DNA from: Planctomycetota bacterium
Lineage (GTDB): Bacteria; Planctomycetota; JACQVV01; JASMLP01
Assembly: GCA_030748635.1 (NCBI GenBank)
Contig: JASMLP010000212.1
Span: forward strand, 1-59,382
Direction: 5' to 3'
DNA: 59,382 bases
The translations under genes and the position numbers were made by a program. The notes beneath the pieces were generated by a model. It worked only from the letters and a program-made list of their open reading frames with translations. It was not told where the DNA came from and made no database searches. Below, in pieces: positions 50,635 through 59,382 of the stretch (position 1 is the first letter of the stretch; every line of letters starts with the position of its first letter).

Positions 50635-50851
50635 TCTCAGTTCATACAAGTGTTTTCGGTGGCGTGCGCTGGAGTACAAACTCCCGCACGCCTTTTCTTT
50701 TGCCTTTAATTCCCGCCCATGTTCTTTCGATTCGATTCTCTTCTTTGCGGATTTTTTTCGAAAAGAATGTTCCGGGTTTTGGGGTATTTATGGATTCGAA
50801 GGATCGATTCCGGTCGATATCGATCTGCAAAGGGTCCTTTTCTCCGATAGA

Positions 50852-53800
50852 ATGGGAAACGTGATGGGTGGAGAAAAGGATCCGACCCTCTGGGAAGACC
50901 GGAGAACCAAACCTCGGAACGAGCCTCCCTCGATTCCACACGTTGGATCGGGGAGCGCTTCGGCTCCCGATAGAGGTTCCTTTGGCCGCTATCAGAATGT
51001 CGAGGTATTAGCTCGTGGGGGAGTGGGTCAGGTCCTGAAAGCGTTTGACCCTGAAATCGGTCGTGAAGTGGCGATCAAGATCTTGCGCCCCGACCGGGAA
51101 ACCGATCAGATCCTGATCGAAAAATTTCGCCGGGAAGCCCATATCACTGGGCGCCTAGATCACCCCAATATTATTCCGATTCACGATATGGGGCGGATGG
51201 CTGATGGATCGCTCTATTTCATCATGAAACTGGTGACCGGTCAGTCCCTGGCGGAGATGTTTCACAATTTGAGACGAAACCCACACCGAGAAACGGTACT
51301 ACACGATGGGGTGGGATTGCTGGGGCACTTTCTGAAGGTATGCGACGCGATGGCTTACTGTCACGCCCAGCGAATCGTGCATCGAGATCTCAAGCCAGCC
51401 AATATCATGATCGGTGAATACGGCGAAGTCATTGTGGTGGATTGGGGATTGTCGAAATTTCTGGATGGCCAAGACGATTCTTCAATCTTGATTTCCGGGC
51501 AAGCAAAGGATCGCCCTCGTTATCAAAACACTCCAGAAGGCGTGGTTATGGGGACGATGCGGTATATGTCCCCCGAGCAGGCCGAAGGACGTGTTCGAGC
51601 AATTGATGAGCGAAGCGACATCTATACACTCGGAGTCATTCTTTATGAGTTGTTGACCCTCGAGGCGCCGTTTCAGGGACAGGGATGGCAGGTGATCGGG
51701 CCGCGAATCGTGGAGGGACTGTTCCCTCCTCCCAGTCACTGGTCGAGGGTGTCCACGGTGCCTCGGGAACTCGAGGCGGTGGTTCTCAAGGCGATGGCTG
51801 TGGATCCGCTGGATCGTTACAGTTCGGTTCTCGATTTCCAGGCCGATATTCAGGCGTATCTGGATGGCCGAGCGCTGGCCGCGGTTGAATACTCCGGTTT
51901 TCAGCGCTTGAAAAAGAGTTTTTTCCGTCATCGTGTCAAGGTTGGAGTGGCTGTTCTTGCCTTTACCGGGGCGCTTTTTGGCGGCTTGCTCTGGAGAGAA
52001 TCGTATGCCCAGGGGCTTCGGTACGAAGAGGCGATCGAGGAGTCCAGAATATCGATCGATCGAGTCGGTCCTGTAGATCAATGGGTCGCTATACGTTCGG
52101 TGGTCAATCCCGGTTCCGGTTTTGAAGAACGAGAATCGCCCGAGGATCGTGAAAACCGCAAACGGGCGATCGAGGGCTATCTGGTTGCGATCGGTGCGCT
52201 GGATCGAGCTCTCATGATTCGGCCAGAACAGAGGTCGGTTCGTCAAAGTCGCCGAAAATTCGGACGGGCTTTGGGGGAGATGGCGCTCCAGGGACGAGAC
52301 TATCTGCTGGCACGGCAGGCATTTATTCAGCTGCAGGGTCATGGGGTGGATCGAGAAGAGGTGGAAGCTCTACTACTTCGGGTTGAAGAGAAGGAAAAAG
52401 CTCTCCTGAATTCGCGGGCCCAACGTCTGGAGCAGATCCTGATGGATCTGAGAGCGGGACTGGGTCGGAGTGGTCGCTCATCCGATGCGCCAATGCTGGT
52501 TGATCTCGTTTTCGAAGCCATCGGGTACAGGGATAGGCAGACGGTGAGAATTCTCTCGGCCGATCTGAGTCATCTGATCGAGAAGGCCAAGAAGGCGAAT
52601 GCTGCCGGGCGTGAGGTGGGTTGGACTCAGTCCGAGAGGGACCGGGCTGTATGGATCTGTCGTGTCCTGGGACGGTTGGGGCTTCCGGAATGTGTCGATC
52701 CGCTTGGCGGTTGGTTGGAAGTGGTGAGAGATCACTCGCTGGCGACCGAGGCGGGTTTGGCTCTCTGTCATACAAGAAGCCCCGAGGCTCACTTTTATCT
52801 GATTCGGGCTCGGTCGCGATTGGGTATGAATTCGGTGACCTGGAGGCAGATTGCCCGGATTTTTAATCGAGTTCCTACACCCACGATCGAAGGAAAAGAT
52901 TCCGGAAGTACTCAAGATGTCGAAACCGGTCTGATCCACGAAGAGAAGCAAGAGTATTTGTTGGCAATCGAAGCTTACACCCGGGCCATCCACAAGGATT
53001 CGAGGCTGGCCGAACCTTATGTTCGTCGCGGGATCGCTTACTCCAAGATTCAGCGCTACTCGGAGGCGATTCAGGATTTGAGCCAGGCGGTGCACCTGGA
53101 CTCTAATAACCCTCACACGTTTGTGAATCGGTCTACCGTCTATTATCTCTTGAGACGATACCCGAAGGCACTCGAGGATATTGCCAAGGCGCTCTGGATT
53201 GCTCCCGGTCTCGTCGAGGCCGTTCGGGCTCAGGGGAATATCTATCTGGCAATGGGAAACTTTGAACGTGCGGTGCAAGATTTTTCTCGAGCGATCGAAC
53301 TCGAACCCAAAGATTCATTCAATTATGTGAATCGGGCTATTGCTCAAGAGAAGCTTCATCGCTATCCCGATGCGCTTGCTGATCTGACCCAAGCGCTTCA
53401 ACTCGATCCGGAAAATGCGAAGTGCTTTCTGGCTCGTGGTCGGATCTATCTACTCATGAATCGGCTTGAGGATTCCATCAGTAGCTTTTCGAGCGCATTG
53501 GAGATCAGTCCGAGAATGAGTATGGCCTATGAGGGGCGGGGGGCAGCGTATTTCCAGATGCGACGTTATGAGGAGGCGCTCGCTGATTTCGACATGGAAT
53601 TAGAGTTGATGCCGGAGAGTGCGTTTGCATTCAATCACCGGGGTCGGTGCTTGGTGTCGCTCCGACGCTATCCGGAGGCTCTGGAGGCTTACACCCAGGC
53701 AATCGGTATCGACCCCACGTATGCAAAGTCTTTTACGAACCGAGGCTATCTTCGAGTTCTCTTGAAGAAGTACCCAGAAGCTCTTTCGGATTATTCTCAC

Positions 53801-54382
53801 GCGATCAAACTCGATCCGCGCAACATCGAGTCCCTGGGAATGCGTGGCAAGGTTTATCTAGACCTAGGGCAAACCTCAGAGGCTCTTGCGGACTTTTCCA
53901 GAATCATCGAAATCGCTCCAAGACTACCTCAGGCCTACCTGGCAAGAGGAGATCTTTATCGTTCATCGAAACGTTTCGATGAAGCTGTAGCCGATTATTC
54001 TCGGGTCATCGAGTTCGACCCACAGTCCGCCTTGGGATACGCCAATCGAGGATTCGCGTTGAACGCTCTCAAACGATATTCCGAAGCTCTCGAGGATTTT
54101 GGGAAATCTCTCGATCGTGACCCCGGTATCGTCGAGGTATATATGAGTCGGGGTTTGATTCACGCTCGTCACGAGCGTTTTGATGAGGCGTTACGAGATT
54201 TGAGTCGAGCGATCGATCTCAGACCGAAGGATCCGCGTCTGTACTGGAATCGTGGACTCGTAAATGCCAACGCAAACCGTTCGGAGGAGGCGTGTGCGGA
54301 CTATCGAGCCTATTTGAAGCTCTATCCTAAAGCGCCTCAGCGCTCACATATCGAGGCGTATCTGAAAAAGCATGATCGATGA
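50852..54382 (+). CDS. Ser/Thr protein kinase with membrane anchor and 14 TPR repeats
   Basis: A 1176-residue protein. Kinase motifs: VLARGGVGQVLKAFDP (glycine loop), VAIKILRP (Lys), IVHRDLKPANIMIGE (catalytic Asp), VVDWGLSKF, where DWG replaces the usual DFG, and GTMRYMSPEQAEG. One membrane segment follows at about 360-380 (VGVAVLAFTGALFGGLLWR). After a helical stretch, 14 tandem TPRs fill about 690-1176, each with A-x-x-x-x-x-A-I-x-L-x-P features (EAIQDLSQAVHLDSNN, RAVQDFSRAIELEPKD). The TPRs should be extracytoplasmic and bind protein partners. ATG 50852 is chosen among several; the open frame starts at 50597. It follows the small secreted-protein gene. Confidence 0.9.
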   Translation: MGNVMGGEKDPTLWEDRRTKPRNEPPSIPHVGSGSASAPDRGSFGRYQNVEVLARGGVGQVLKAFDPEIGREVAIKILRPDRETDQILIEKFRREAHITGRLDHPNIIPIHDMGRMADGSLYFIMKLVTGQSLAEMFHNLRRNPHRETVLHDGVGLLGHFLKVCDAMAYCHAQRIVHRDLKPANIMIGEYGEVIVVDWGLSKFLDGQDDSSILISGQAKDRPRYQNTPEGVVMGTMRYMSPEQAEGRVRAIDERSDIYTLGVILYELLTLEAPFQGQGWQVIGPRIVEGLFPPPSHWSRVSTVPRELEAVVLKAMAVDPLDRYSSVLDFQADIQAYLDGRALAAVEYSGFQRLKKSFFRHRVKVGVAVLAFTGALFGGLLWRESYAQGLRYEEAIEESRISIDRVGPVDQWVAIRSVVNPGSGFEERESPEDRENRKRAIEGYLVAIGALDRALMIRPEQRSVRQSRRKFGRALGEMALQGRDYLLARQAFIQLQGHGVDREEVEALLLRVEEKEKALLNSRAQRLEQILMDLRAGLGRSGRSSDAPMLVDLVFEAIGYRDRQTVRILSADLSHLIEKAKKANAAGREVGWTQSERDRAVWICRVLGRLGLPECVDPLGGWLEVVRDHSLATEAGLALCHTRSPEAHFYLIRARSRLGMNSVTWRQIARIFNRVPTPTIEGKDSGSTQDVETGLIHEEKQEYLLAIEAYTRAIHKDSRLAEPYVRRGIAYSKIQRYSEAIQDLSQAVHLDSNNPHTFVNRSTVYYLLRRYPKALEDIAKALWIAPGLVEAVRAQGNIYLAMGNFERAVQDFSRAIELEPKDSFNYVNRAIAQEKLHRYPDALADLTQALQLDPENAKCFLARGRIYLLMNRLEDSISSFSSALEISPRMSMAYEGRGAAYFQMRRYEEALADFDMELELMPESAFAFNHRGRCLVSLRRYPEALEAYTQAIGIDPTYAKSFTNRGYLRVLLKKYPEALSDYSHAIKLDPRNIESLGMRGKVYLDLGQTSEALADFSRIIEIAPRLPQAYLARGDLYRSSKRFDEAVADYSRVIEFDPQSALGYANRGFALNALKRYSEALEDFGKSLDRDPGIVEVYMSRGLIHARHERFDEALRDLSRAIDLRPKDPRLYWNRGLVNANANRSEEACADYRAYLKLYPKAPQRSHIEAYLKKHDR

Positions 54383-54411
54383 GCACGACCCACTTTCGAA
54401 ACGCTGAAAAG

Positions 54412-56529
54412 TTAACGATTGGGTATTCGAACGATAGCTGATCGGTCCGGCTTTGAATCGCCGTCCCCTAGGATCCAGATCGAGTCCCGCGTACGGACGA
54501 TACGATCGAAGACCGCTTCGGGGCACCGTTCTTCGAGATTGTGATAATCGGATCGCTGGCTTCGTCGATCGAGTCGAATCAATCGGTGTCGTTCCAGCAA
54601 CCACGCGGAGCGGGGATCCAGCTCGATCTGACGTCCTGAAAGCTTGTTACCGCTTTGACTTTTTCGGATGTGCTTCCAGGTTTTTCGGATTCGGTCGTAG
54701 ATACTGACTCCCTTGCTCCGACTGGAGGAATGTACGACCCAGACCTCTAAGTCATCGACCTTCAGGTCACAGCAATATTCGTCCGCTACCCCTTGCTCTC
54801 TCGTAAATCGCTCCCAGATTTTACGCTCCGGTTCGTAGCGGGAAATTCCGCCTCCGCGATATCTATATGTTTTCGAGTCGTAGCTTCCGTTCAGGCTGAT
54901 CCAGAGCACACCGTCTCCCGAAGTGGCCAGACTAGAAATGCGGTTATGGAGCAGTCCGCCCTCTTGGGCTGTCATGGAGATCGACTCTCCCGTTTTCAGG
55001 TTCCACTGAACCAGGCCGTGGGAAACATGGCCTTGAAATACGGTAGGGCCACTCCACCAGAGGACGGGTTTGGACTTATGGGTTGGGAGTGGGGACCAGG
55101 TGGATTCATCCAGTTGAAAGAGGCCAAGATACTGCTTTCGATTGGACGGTTGCTTGGCGATAAAGGAAGCCACAACGCGACCTCGGATGGCGTAGAGTTC
55201 TTCGGCCCAACTGTTTGGGGCCGGCGATTCGATAATTTCCCACTTTCTTTTTTGGGGGTCGTAGTGGAGGAGTCCTGCCGAGGTGCCCACATAGATCGTG
55301 TCGTTGAGAGCGAGAAGCCCTCCGATCGTGGCAGTCGAGAATTTTCCCACCAGACGGTAGACGTGCATGTTCGGGTGTCTCTCGACCCGAATGCCTTGAC
55401 CTTTGGGGAGTGGGGTGCGCTTGACTCGAATCGGCTTTCCGGGACTTTTCTTGGGGAAGGAGGCTTTTGCCGGTTTCGGATCGGGGAGTTTCGGGTCGGG
55501 AAGCTTTGGGTCGGGATCCGGGTCGGGTTCGGGGCGAAGAGGTTTGGATTCTGCCAGACTTGCTTTTACAAGTTCTTCGGGCGAAAAGGTGGAGTCGATT
55601 TTCTTTTGAAGTTTCGCCTGATCGGCTTCAGGTAACGCCTTCAGAGCCAACAGATACCAGTGAGCAGCTCGAATTCTCAACGCTGTTTTCGATCGTTTCT
55701 GTTCCTGGTTGGATTGCTGAAACCACATGCGAGCGAGTTCGAGTCGAGCTTCGGGTTCGCCGGGAGAATCGATTTCTTTCTTGGCGATAGGGCGAAGTGT
55801 TTTGTGTTCGGATCGAGCCAGATGTCGGAGTCCTTCGACCCATCGATCTTCGATGATGCAGAGGTATCGGCCGATTCGTAAGTGAGAGGGAGGGTCTTTG
55901 GGTTCTTTGCGGAGAGTCGCTTTGGCTTCTTCGACGCGGATCCATTCCTGATGGAGAGTTTTCATCTCTCGCTCGGCGGCACGAGCGCTAGAGATAAGAG
56001 AAAAATCGTCGGCCTGTTTCGCCATGGTTATAGCCAGGAAGCTGGCCGCGAGGCCTTTGGAGGGCACTCCCCGGAGAAGGGACTGTTCCTTCACAATGAG
56101 AAGGCGGTGAGCGGAAGCGAGGAAATCTTCTTTTTCGGTCAGTGTGGGGTGGATTTTTTCCAGGGATGAAAGCTGAAGTTCGACCGGGTCGACGGCATAG
56201 AATTTTATGAGTTGGTCGATCGCTTCGAGAGTTCGTTTCAAGCGGCCGAGTTCGATACAAAGATCCTTGGTTTCCCAGAGGAGAACATAACGTCCGTTCA
56301 TATCGTCCTTGGCAGCGAGAGCCGTTTGGTAGAGTTGATCGGCAAGAATAGATCGTTCTTCGGGAGAGTCTTTTTCGTATTGAACGGAAAAGATTTCTCG
56401 CATCAGCATTCTCTCTTCCTCGAATTCCTTTTCGTTTGGAACTCGAAGGAGTGGGTCTTGGGCTGACAGATTCATCGCGAAAAAAACGGTGACGAGAATG
56501 CGTAGAACCCAGGAATATTCGGTTTTCAT
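54412..56529 (-). CDS. Secreted helical-repeat and beta-propeller protein
   Basis: A 705-residue protein with a signal peptide (MKTEYSWVLRILVTVFF, cleaved near SAQ). Residues about 30-330 are helical and lysine-rich (TPR-like counts such as LARMWFQQSNQEQKRSKTAL). A proline/aspartate linker follows (PDPDPDPKLPDPKLPDPK). The C-terminal half looks like a regulator-type beta-propeller: IGGLLALNDTIYVGTSAGLLHYDPQKRKW, DGVLWISLNGSYDS, VDDLEVWVVHSSSRSKGV. The blade pattern (LxxxDxxIWVGTxxGLxxYD) is known from two-component sensors, but no kinase part is present. It converges with the large kinase gene and may be a scaffold or sensor. Function not known. Confidence 0.82.
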   Translation of the reverse strand: MKTEYSWVLRILVTVFFAMNLSAQDPLLRVPNEKEFEEERMLMREIFSVQYEKDSPEERSILADQLYQTALAAKDDMNGRYVLLWETKDLCIELGRLKRTLEAIDQLIKFYAVDPVELQLSSLEKIHPTLTEKEDFLASAHRLLIVKEQSLLRGVPSKGLAASFLAITMAKQADDFSLISSARAAEREMKTLHQEWIRVEEAKATLRKEPKDPPSHLRIGRYLCIIEDRWVEGLRHLARSEHKTLRPIAKKEIDSPGEPEARLELARMWFQQSNQEQKRSKTALRIRAAHWYLLALKALPEADQAKLQKKIDSTFSPEELVKASLAESKPLRPEPDPDPDPKLPDPKLPDPKPAKASFPKKSPGKPIRVKRTPLPKGQGIRVERHPNMHVYRLVGKFSTATIGGLLALNDTIYVGTSAGLLHYDPQKRKWEIIESPAPNSWAEELYAIRGRVVASFIAKQPSNRKQYLGLFQLDESTWSPLPTHKSKPVLWWSGPTVFQGHVSHGLVQWNLKTGESISMTAQEGGLLHNRISSLATSGDGVLWISLNGSYDSKTYRYRGGGISRYEPERKIWERFTREQGVADEYCCDLKVDDLEVWVVHSSSRSKGVSIYDRIRKTWKHIRKSQSGNKLSGRQIELDPRSAWLLERHRLIRLDRRSQRSDYHNLEERCPEAVFDRIVRTRDSIWILGDGDSKPDRSAIVRIPNR

Positions 56530-56597
56530 CGGTGAAGTCTTCGGTCGTCTTGGAGGAAAGAGTTCTGTTTGTTGGATTCCATGGGTGAGGTCAGGTT

Positions 56598-57605
56598 TTA
56601 GTCAGGAATGGAGCTTTTTGAAGCCTGTTCGGACAGAGCCTGCGCGTAGGAGCGTACGATGTCTCCTGCCGGCTCTACGGATTGAATACCTTCGACACTT
56701 TTTCCCGCCTGAAAATAATCTTTGTAAGACATGCCACGGACAGATGCGCGTTTGAGGGACCAGAAGGATTTCAAACTGTACCAGGCACGAGCCCAATGCT
56801 TGGTTTTGTTGCCGCGGAGAAGCCAACGTGCCAAGGGGCCGGCGCGAGTGCCTGTTTTTTCGATATAAGGGGTCTTGATGATCGAGACCGGGACTCCGGT
56901 GATCCGTTCGGTCAAGACGATATCTTCGGCTTGGGCGTCGATGATGGCCTGTTTGTAGTCGGTGTGGGAATGACACTCATTCGTTGCGATGAACCTTGTC
57001 CCAAGCTGAGCACCCGCAAAACCTCGCTTGATGACTCGAACAAAAGTCTCCTCATCGCCGACTCCTCCCGCGCAGACCATCGGCTTGCCTAGCGGTTGAA
57101 TATCTTCGAAAAGCTGATCGGAGGTTTGGTCTCCTGCGTGTCCACCGGCGCGATTGGTTACGCAGATGAAGCCGTCAACACCTCCATCGAGCGCTCGTTC
57201 GGCCCATTTTCGTGCGGTGACATCGTGATAGACGATGGCGCCTTCGGGGTGGGCTCGGCGAACAACCCAGTCGGGTTTTCCCAGGGCGGTGACAAAGAAT
57301 GTGATCCCTTCTTCGAGTGAGATGTCGAGCCACTCCTCACACCGCTTCAGGTAGACTTTTGAGCTCTGCTCGATGATCAGATTGACCCCAATGGGACGAT
57401 CGGTGAGTGACCGGATATGACTCAAGCCTTTTCGAAAATCCCACCCGCAGACATAGGTAAGCGTCATGGGTTGAACTATTCCTATTCCGCCAGCTTCGGA
57501 AACAGCCGCAACGAGTTCTGGGTTCGAGCAAGGATACATGGCACCACAAATGAGAGGAACTTCGATTCCTAATGCCTGGGTAAGAGGAGTGGAAGAGAGG
57601 TTCAT
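56598..57605 (-). CDS. NPD/nitronate monooxygenase-like FMN enzyme
   Basis: A 335-residue FMN enzyme of the nitronate monooxygenase family. MNLSSTPLTQALGIEVPLICGAMYPCSNP begins the barrel; GGIGIVQPMTL holds an early glycine loop; NRAGGHAGDQ and CAGGVGDEETF and GAQLGTRFIATNEC are the phosphate- and flavin-binding loops of FabK/NPD. Substrate remains open (nitronates, or enoyl thioesters for FabK-like members). The long C-terminal tail carries many lysines and arginines. ATG 57605 overlaps the stop of the DUF4442 gene (ATGA), so both are translated from one message and may act on the same acyl or lipid compound. Confidence 0.85.
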   Translation of the reverse strand: MNLSSTPLTQALGIEVPLICGAMYPCSNPELVAAVSEAGGIGIVQPMTLTYVCGWDFRKGLSHIRSLTDRPIGVNLIIEQSSKVYLKRCEEWLDISLEEGITFFVTALGKPDWVVRRAHPEGAIVYHDVTARKWAERALDGGVDGFICVTNRAGGHAGDQTSDQLFEDIQPLGKPMVCAGGVGDEETFVRVIKRGFAGAQLGTRFIATNECHSHTDYKQAIIDAQAEDIVLTERITGVPVSIIKTPYIEKTGTRAGPLARWLLRGNKTKHWARAWYSLKSFWSLKRASVRGMSYKDYFQAGKSVEGIQSVEPAGDIVRSYAQALSEQASKSSIPD

Positions 57606-58114
57606 GCCGCCTCCTTCTTTTTCGTGGGGCCGATCAACCATCGAGCTTTTCCGATGGCGACGATCTCGTCCTCACTGTTTTTGATAACCCCCTCGATTTC
57701 TACTTCGCGCCGTTCGTTGGAAGAACTGATATTGCAATGACATTCGGCGGTCAGAAGGCCTCGGGCTTTCTTTTTGTATTCCATGGAGAGTCCGGCGAGG
57801 ATGCCACGGGCATCGTCCGGCAAACTGACTAGCATGGCCAGTCCGGTTGACACTTCGGCTAGGTTCATAAGAGCGATGGCGTGGATTGATCGAAGGTGGT
57901 TGCGAACTCGGCGCCGATCTCGAAGGATTACCTTCGAATAGCCGGGGCGCAGCTCCATGATGGTCGCTCCGATGGTTCCTGTATAAGGAGCCATTCGTCC
58001 CACAAAAAAGCTGAAAAGTTTTTTGCCTCCCGGAAGTGGTGAAAGTCGAGACCAATATCGCCGCATGAGTTCACTGACAGAATCGGTAGTAGCCAAACGA
58101 GCCCCCTGAGCCAT
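57602..58114 (-). CDS. DUF4442-type hotdog-fold thioesterase-like protein
   Basis: A 170-residue protein with the hotdog fold (ATIMELRPGYSKVILRDRRRVRNHLRSIHAIALMNLAEVSTGLAM), which is the pattern of the DUF4442 family with the conserved R-N-H-x-x-S-I-H-A stretch, and LLTAECHCN near the end. The family is related to acyl-CoA thioesterases. An open extension to 58348 gives a basic, Ser-rich tail without homology, so I start at ATG 58114; the ATG at 58072 is another candidate. Coupled to the NPD-type gene by ATGA overlap. Confidence 0.7.
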   Translation of the reverse strand: MAQGARLATTDSVSELMRRYWSRLSPLPGGKKLFSFFVGRMAPYTGTIGATIMELRPGYSKVILRDRRRVRNHLRSIHAIALMNLAEVSTGLAMLVSLPDDARGILAGLSMEYKKKARGLLTAECHCNISSSNERREVEIEGVIKNSEDEIVAIGKARWLIGPTKKKEAA

Positions 58115-58398
58115 GAGGAACGGTATCTGAATCCAGTCCGAGGATACCGGGGAGTTCGTCTGGGTTCCAGCGGAGTCCGTAGCCGAGTAGATCCATTTGC
58201 CGGTGGTGAATCGAAAGGGAGAGTCGGTGCGCGACCAGGAGGGTGGAGATCGCGTTGGAGTTGAGTTCTTTTGAGAGTGGCGATACGACGCGGGATAGAC
58301 GGCGATCGGGAGACCCTCGTTGGATTCTCCAGGAAAAATTGATCCCATCCAGTCCGGATATTTGTCAGCCGGTTTTCAGCGCACGCTAAGATGAAGAA

Positions 58399-58881
58399 TC
58401 AGATACCCGGTGTTAGGGGTCTCGTATCGAAGCGTCGAGCCATCTGATCTCTTCGGTAGTCGAAAATTCGCTCCAAAGACGGACGGACGAACAAGGGGTG
58501 CACCAGACGTCCAAAGGGTGAGAGAGGGAGTTCGTAGAGGACTCGGTCGATAACCCGGGTTCCTCTGTGATCCGGGATAAATTCGTGGGTATGGCGCCAG
58601 GTTTTGTAGGGACCCTTCAGTTGGATGTCAACAAAACGATTTGGGGGATCCCAGATCAGGATTTGGGTTCGCCATCGGATCGGAATGGCGAAGAGGCGCA
58701 ATGAATAATCGATGAGAACGTCTTGGCTCATTTCGATCGGTAGCGGGGTGTGAATGTGGAAGTGGAGCCATGCTGGAGTCAGTTCCTGGAGATTTCCGGC
58801 ATCGGCGAAGTACTGGAAAACCTCTTCGAGCGGCGAGGTCAGAATCTGTTCACGTACCAGGTGGTATTCGTGTCGAAACAT
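58399..58881 (-). CDS. SRPBCC (START/polyketide cyclase-like) ligand-binding protein
   Basis: A 160-residue protein with the SRPBCC start LVREQILTSPLEEVFQYFADAGNLQELTP, central IRWRTQILIWDPPNRFVDIQ and a C-terminal helix with LERIFDYRRDQMARRF. Proteins of this kind bind hydrophobic ligands, and are commonly encoded next to the YfcH-type epimerase (TIGR01777), as found here 18 bases upstream. No catalytic residues are predictable. It likely forms an operon with that gene. Confidence 0.82.
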   Translation of the reverse strand: MFRHEYHLVREQILTSPLEEVFQYFADAGNLQELTPAWLHFHIHTPLPIEMSQDVLIDYSLRLFAIPIRWRTQILIWDPPNRFVDIQLKGPYKTWRHTHEFIPDHRGTRVIDRVLYELPLSPFGRLVHPLFVRPSLERIFDYRRDQMARRFDTRPLTPGI

Positions 58882-58899
58882 GGGTTGGGGAGTTGGATG

Positions 58900-59382
58900 T
58901 CAGGAGTGAGGGCCGAGGAGATCTTCGAGGGCTTCGTTGATTTCAGGGTGCTGGAAGGCGAAGCCACTTTTTTGTGCTTTTGTCGGGTGTATGCGCTGGG
59001 AGGAGAGGAGAAGGGCTTCGGCCATTTCGCCCAGAGCCAGTCGAAGTCCGAATGCCGGTGCGGGAAAGAGGGTCGGTCGCCAGAGCGCACGCCCCATGGC
59101 TCGGGTGAACTGACGATTGGTAACGGGGTCTGGAGCCACCACGTTCAGCGGTCCTTCCATATCGTTCGAGTTGGCTGCGTGGAGAAGGAGACCGACCACA
59201 TCGTGGATATGAATCCAGCTAAACCACTGTTGCCCGTTTCCCAGTCGCCCTCCCAGGCCCAGTTTGAACGGGAGAAGCATTTTTTCGAGAGCTCCACCCT
59301 CTAACGCCAGTACCACTCCGATTCGAGCGCAGACAGTGCGGATTCCGAGGTCTTGGGCTCGCAGGGCCTCGCGTTCCCACTG
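58900..59382 (-). CDS. Partial YfcH/TIGR01777-type NAD-dependent epimerase
   Basis: The gene enters from beyond the right end, so 161 C-terminal codons are seen. The segment WEREALRAQDLGIRTVCARIG is the late part of the extended SDR fold (strand 5-helix), and LPFKLGLGGRLGNGQQWFSWIHIHDVV is the hallmark of the family, followed by PLNVVAPDPVTNRQFTRAMG. The frame is open to the window edge, so the apparent GTG start at 59316 is internal. It lies upstream of the SRPBCC gene on the same strand. Role: sugar-nucleotide or cell-division-related in other bacteria (SulA-type), not determined. Confidence 0.88.
   Translation of the reverse strand, partial: QWEREALRAQDLGIRTVCARIGVVLALEGGALEKMLLPFKLGLGGRLGNGQQWFSWIHIHDVVGLLLHAANSNDMEGPLNVVAPDPVTNRQFTRAMGRALWRPTLFPAPAFGLRLALGEMAEALLLSSQRIHPTKAQKSGFAFQHPEINEALEDLLGPHS

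Overview
This window is chromosomal housekeeping-type DNA from a Gram-negative, probably flagellated bacterium. It carries many lipoproteins, outer-membrane beta-barrels and signal peptides, an FlgM-like protein, STAS and SpoIIE partner-switching proteins, and a Ser/Thr kinase with a DWG motif fused to 14 TPRs. It also has a lipoprotein of the N-x-N-R-W-R-x-Q-L type that I associate with planctomycetes and relatives. Planctomycetota or a neighbouring phylum is my best guess, from family content only. I see no tRNA, rRNA, IS element, phage gene or CRISPR array. The one universal RNA gene is tmRNA (ssrA), with a readable tag, ANNNYALAA.

Layout. 1-5 kb: partial lipoprotein, STAS protein, monomeric NADP-isocitrate dehydrogenase. 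3.6-9 kb (minus): a PEP/pyruvate-binding protein of 1389 aa overlapping a long-type GAPDH by ATGA. 9.1-15 kb: an A-type Fe-S carrier with a (CGSGG)n tail whose repeat DNA is overprinted by a TlyA-like methyltransferase, then radical SAM protein, RsgA, a Sua5-phosphatase fusion with rpiB, and an unassigned structured RNA with a strong terminator. 15.3-24 kb: STAS, FlgM-like, FAD oxidoreductase, a hybrid FHA-GAF-GAF-histidine kinase, a P-loop NTPase, an alkyltransferase-like/RlmJ-like fusion and ssrA. 24-30 kb: a zinc/manganese-type uptake locus (small membrane protein, porin, ZnuA, ZnuC, ZnuB-HEAT fusion, lipoprotein). 30-39 kb: repeat-rich secreted protein, hydrolase, transglutaminase-like protein, YbjQ, stand-alone Mrr_N domain, two methyltransferases (one in AT-richer DNA), malate dehydrogenase and GIY-YIG protein. 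39-43 kb (minus): secreted esterase, outer-membrane barrel, and a lipoprotein described below. 43.6-59.4 kb: class I adenylate cyclase, GAF-SpoIIE phosphatase, LRR protein, Hsp33, kinase-TPR giant, propeller protein, nitronate monooxygenase-like protein, DUF4442 hotdog protein, SRPBCC protein and a partial YfcH-type epimerase.

The most exciting item is at 39349-39861 (minus). Two apparently separate short ORFs lie in one frame, separated by TGA-CTG-CCG-TGA. Read through, they form a lipoprotein whose heavy-metal-associated (HMA) domain is intact, and the two TGA codons fall exactly on the two metal-binding cysteines of the GMxCxxC motif. A stem-loop shaped like a bacterial SECIS follows immediately. 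I infer a Sec-x-x-Sec (UxxU) selenoprotein metallochaperone, translationally coupled to an outer-membrane barrel. Other unusual points are the overprinted 15-nt repeats, the ZnuB-HEAT fusion, the alkyltransferase-like/RlmJ-like fusion without its reactive cysteine, and the PEP-binding protein lacking its TIM barrel.
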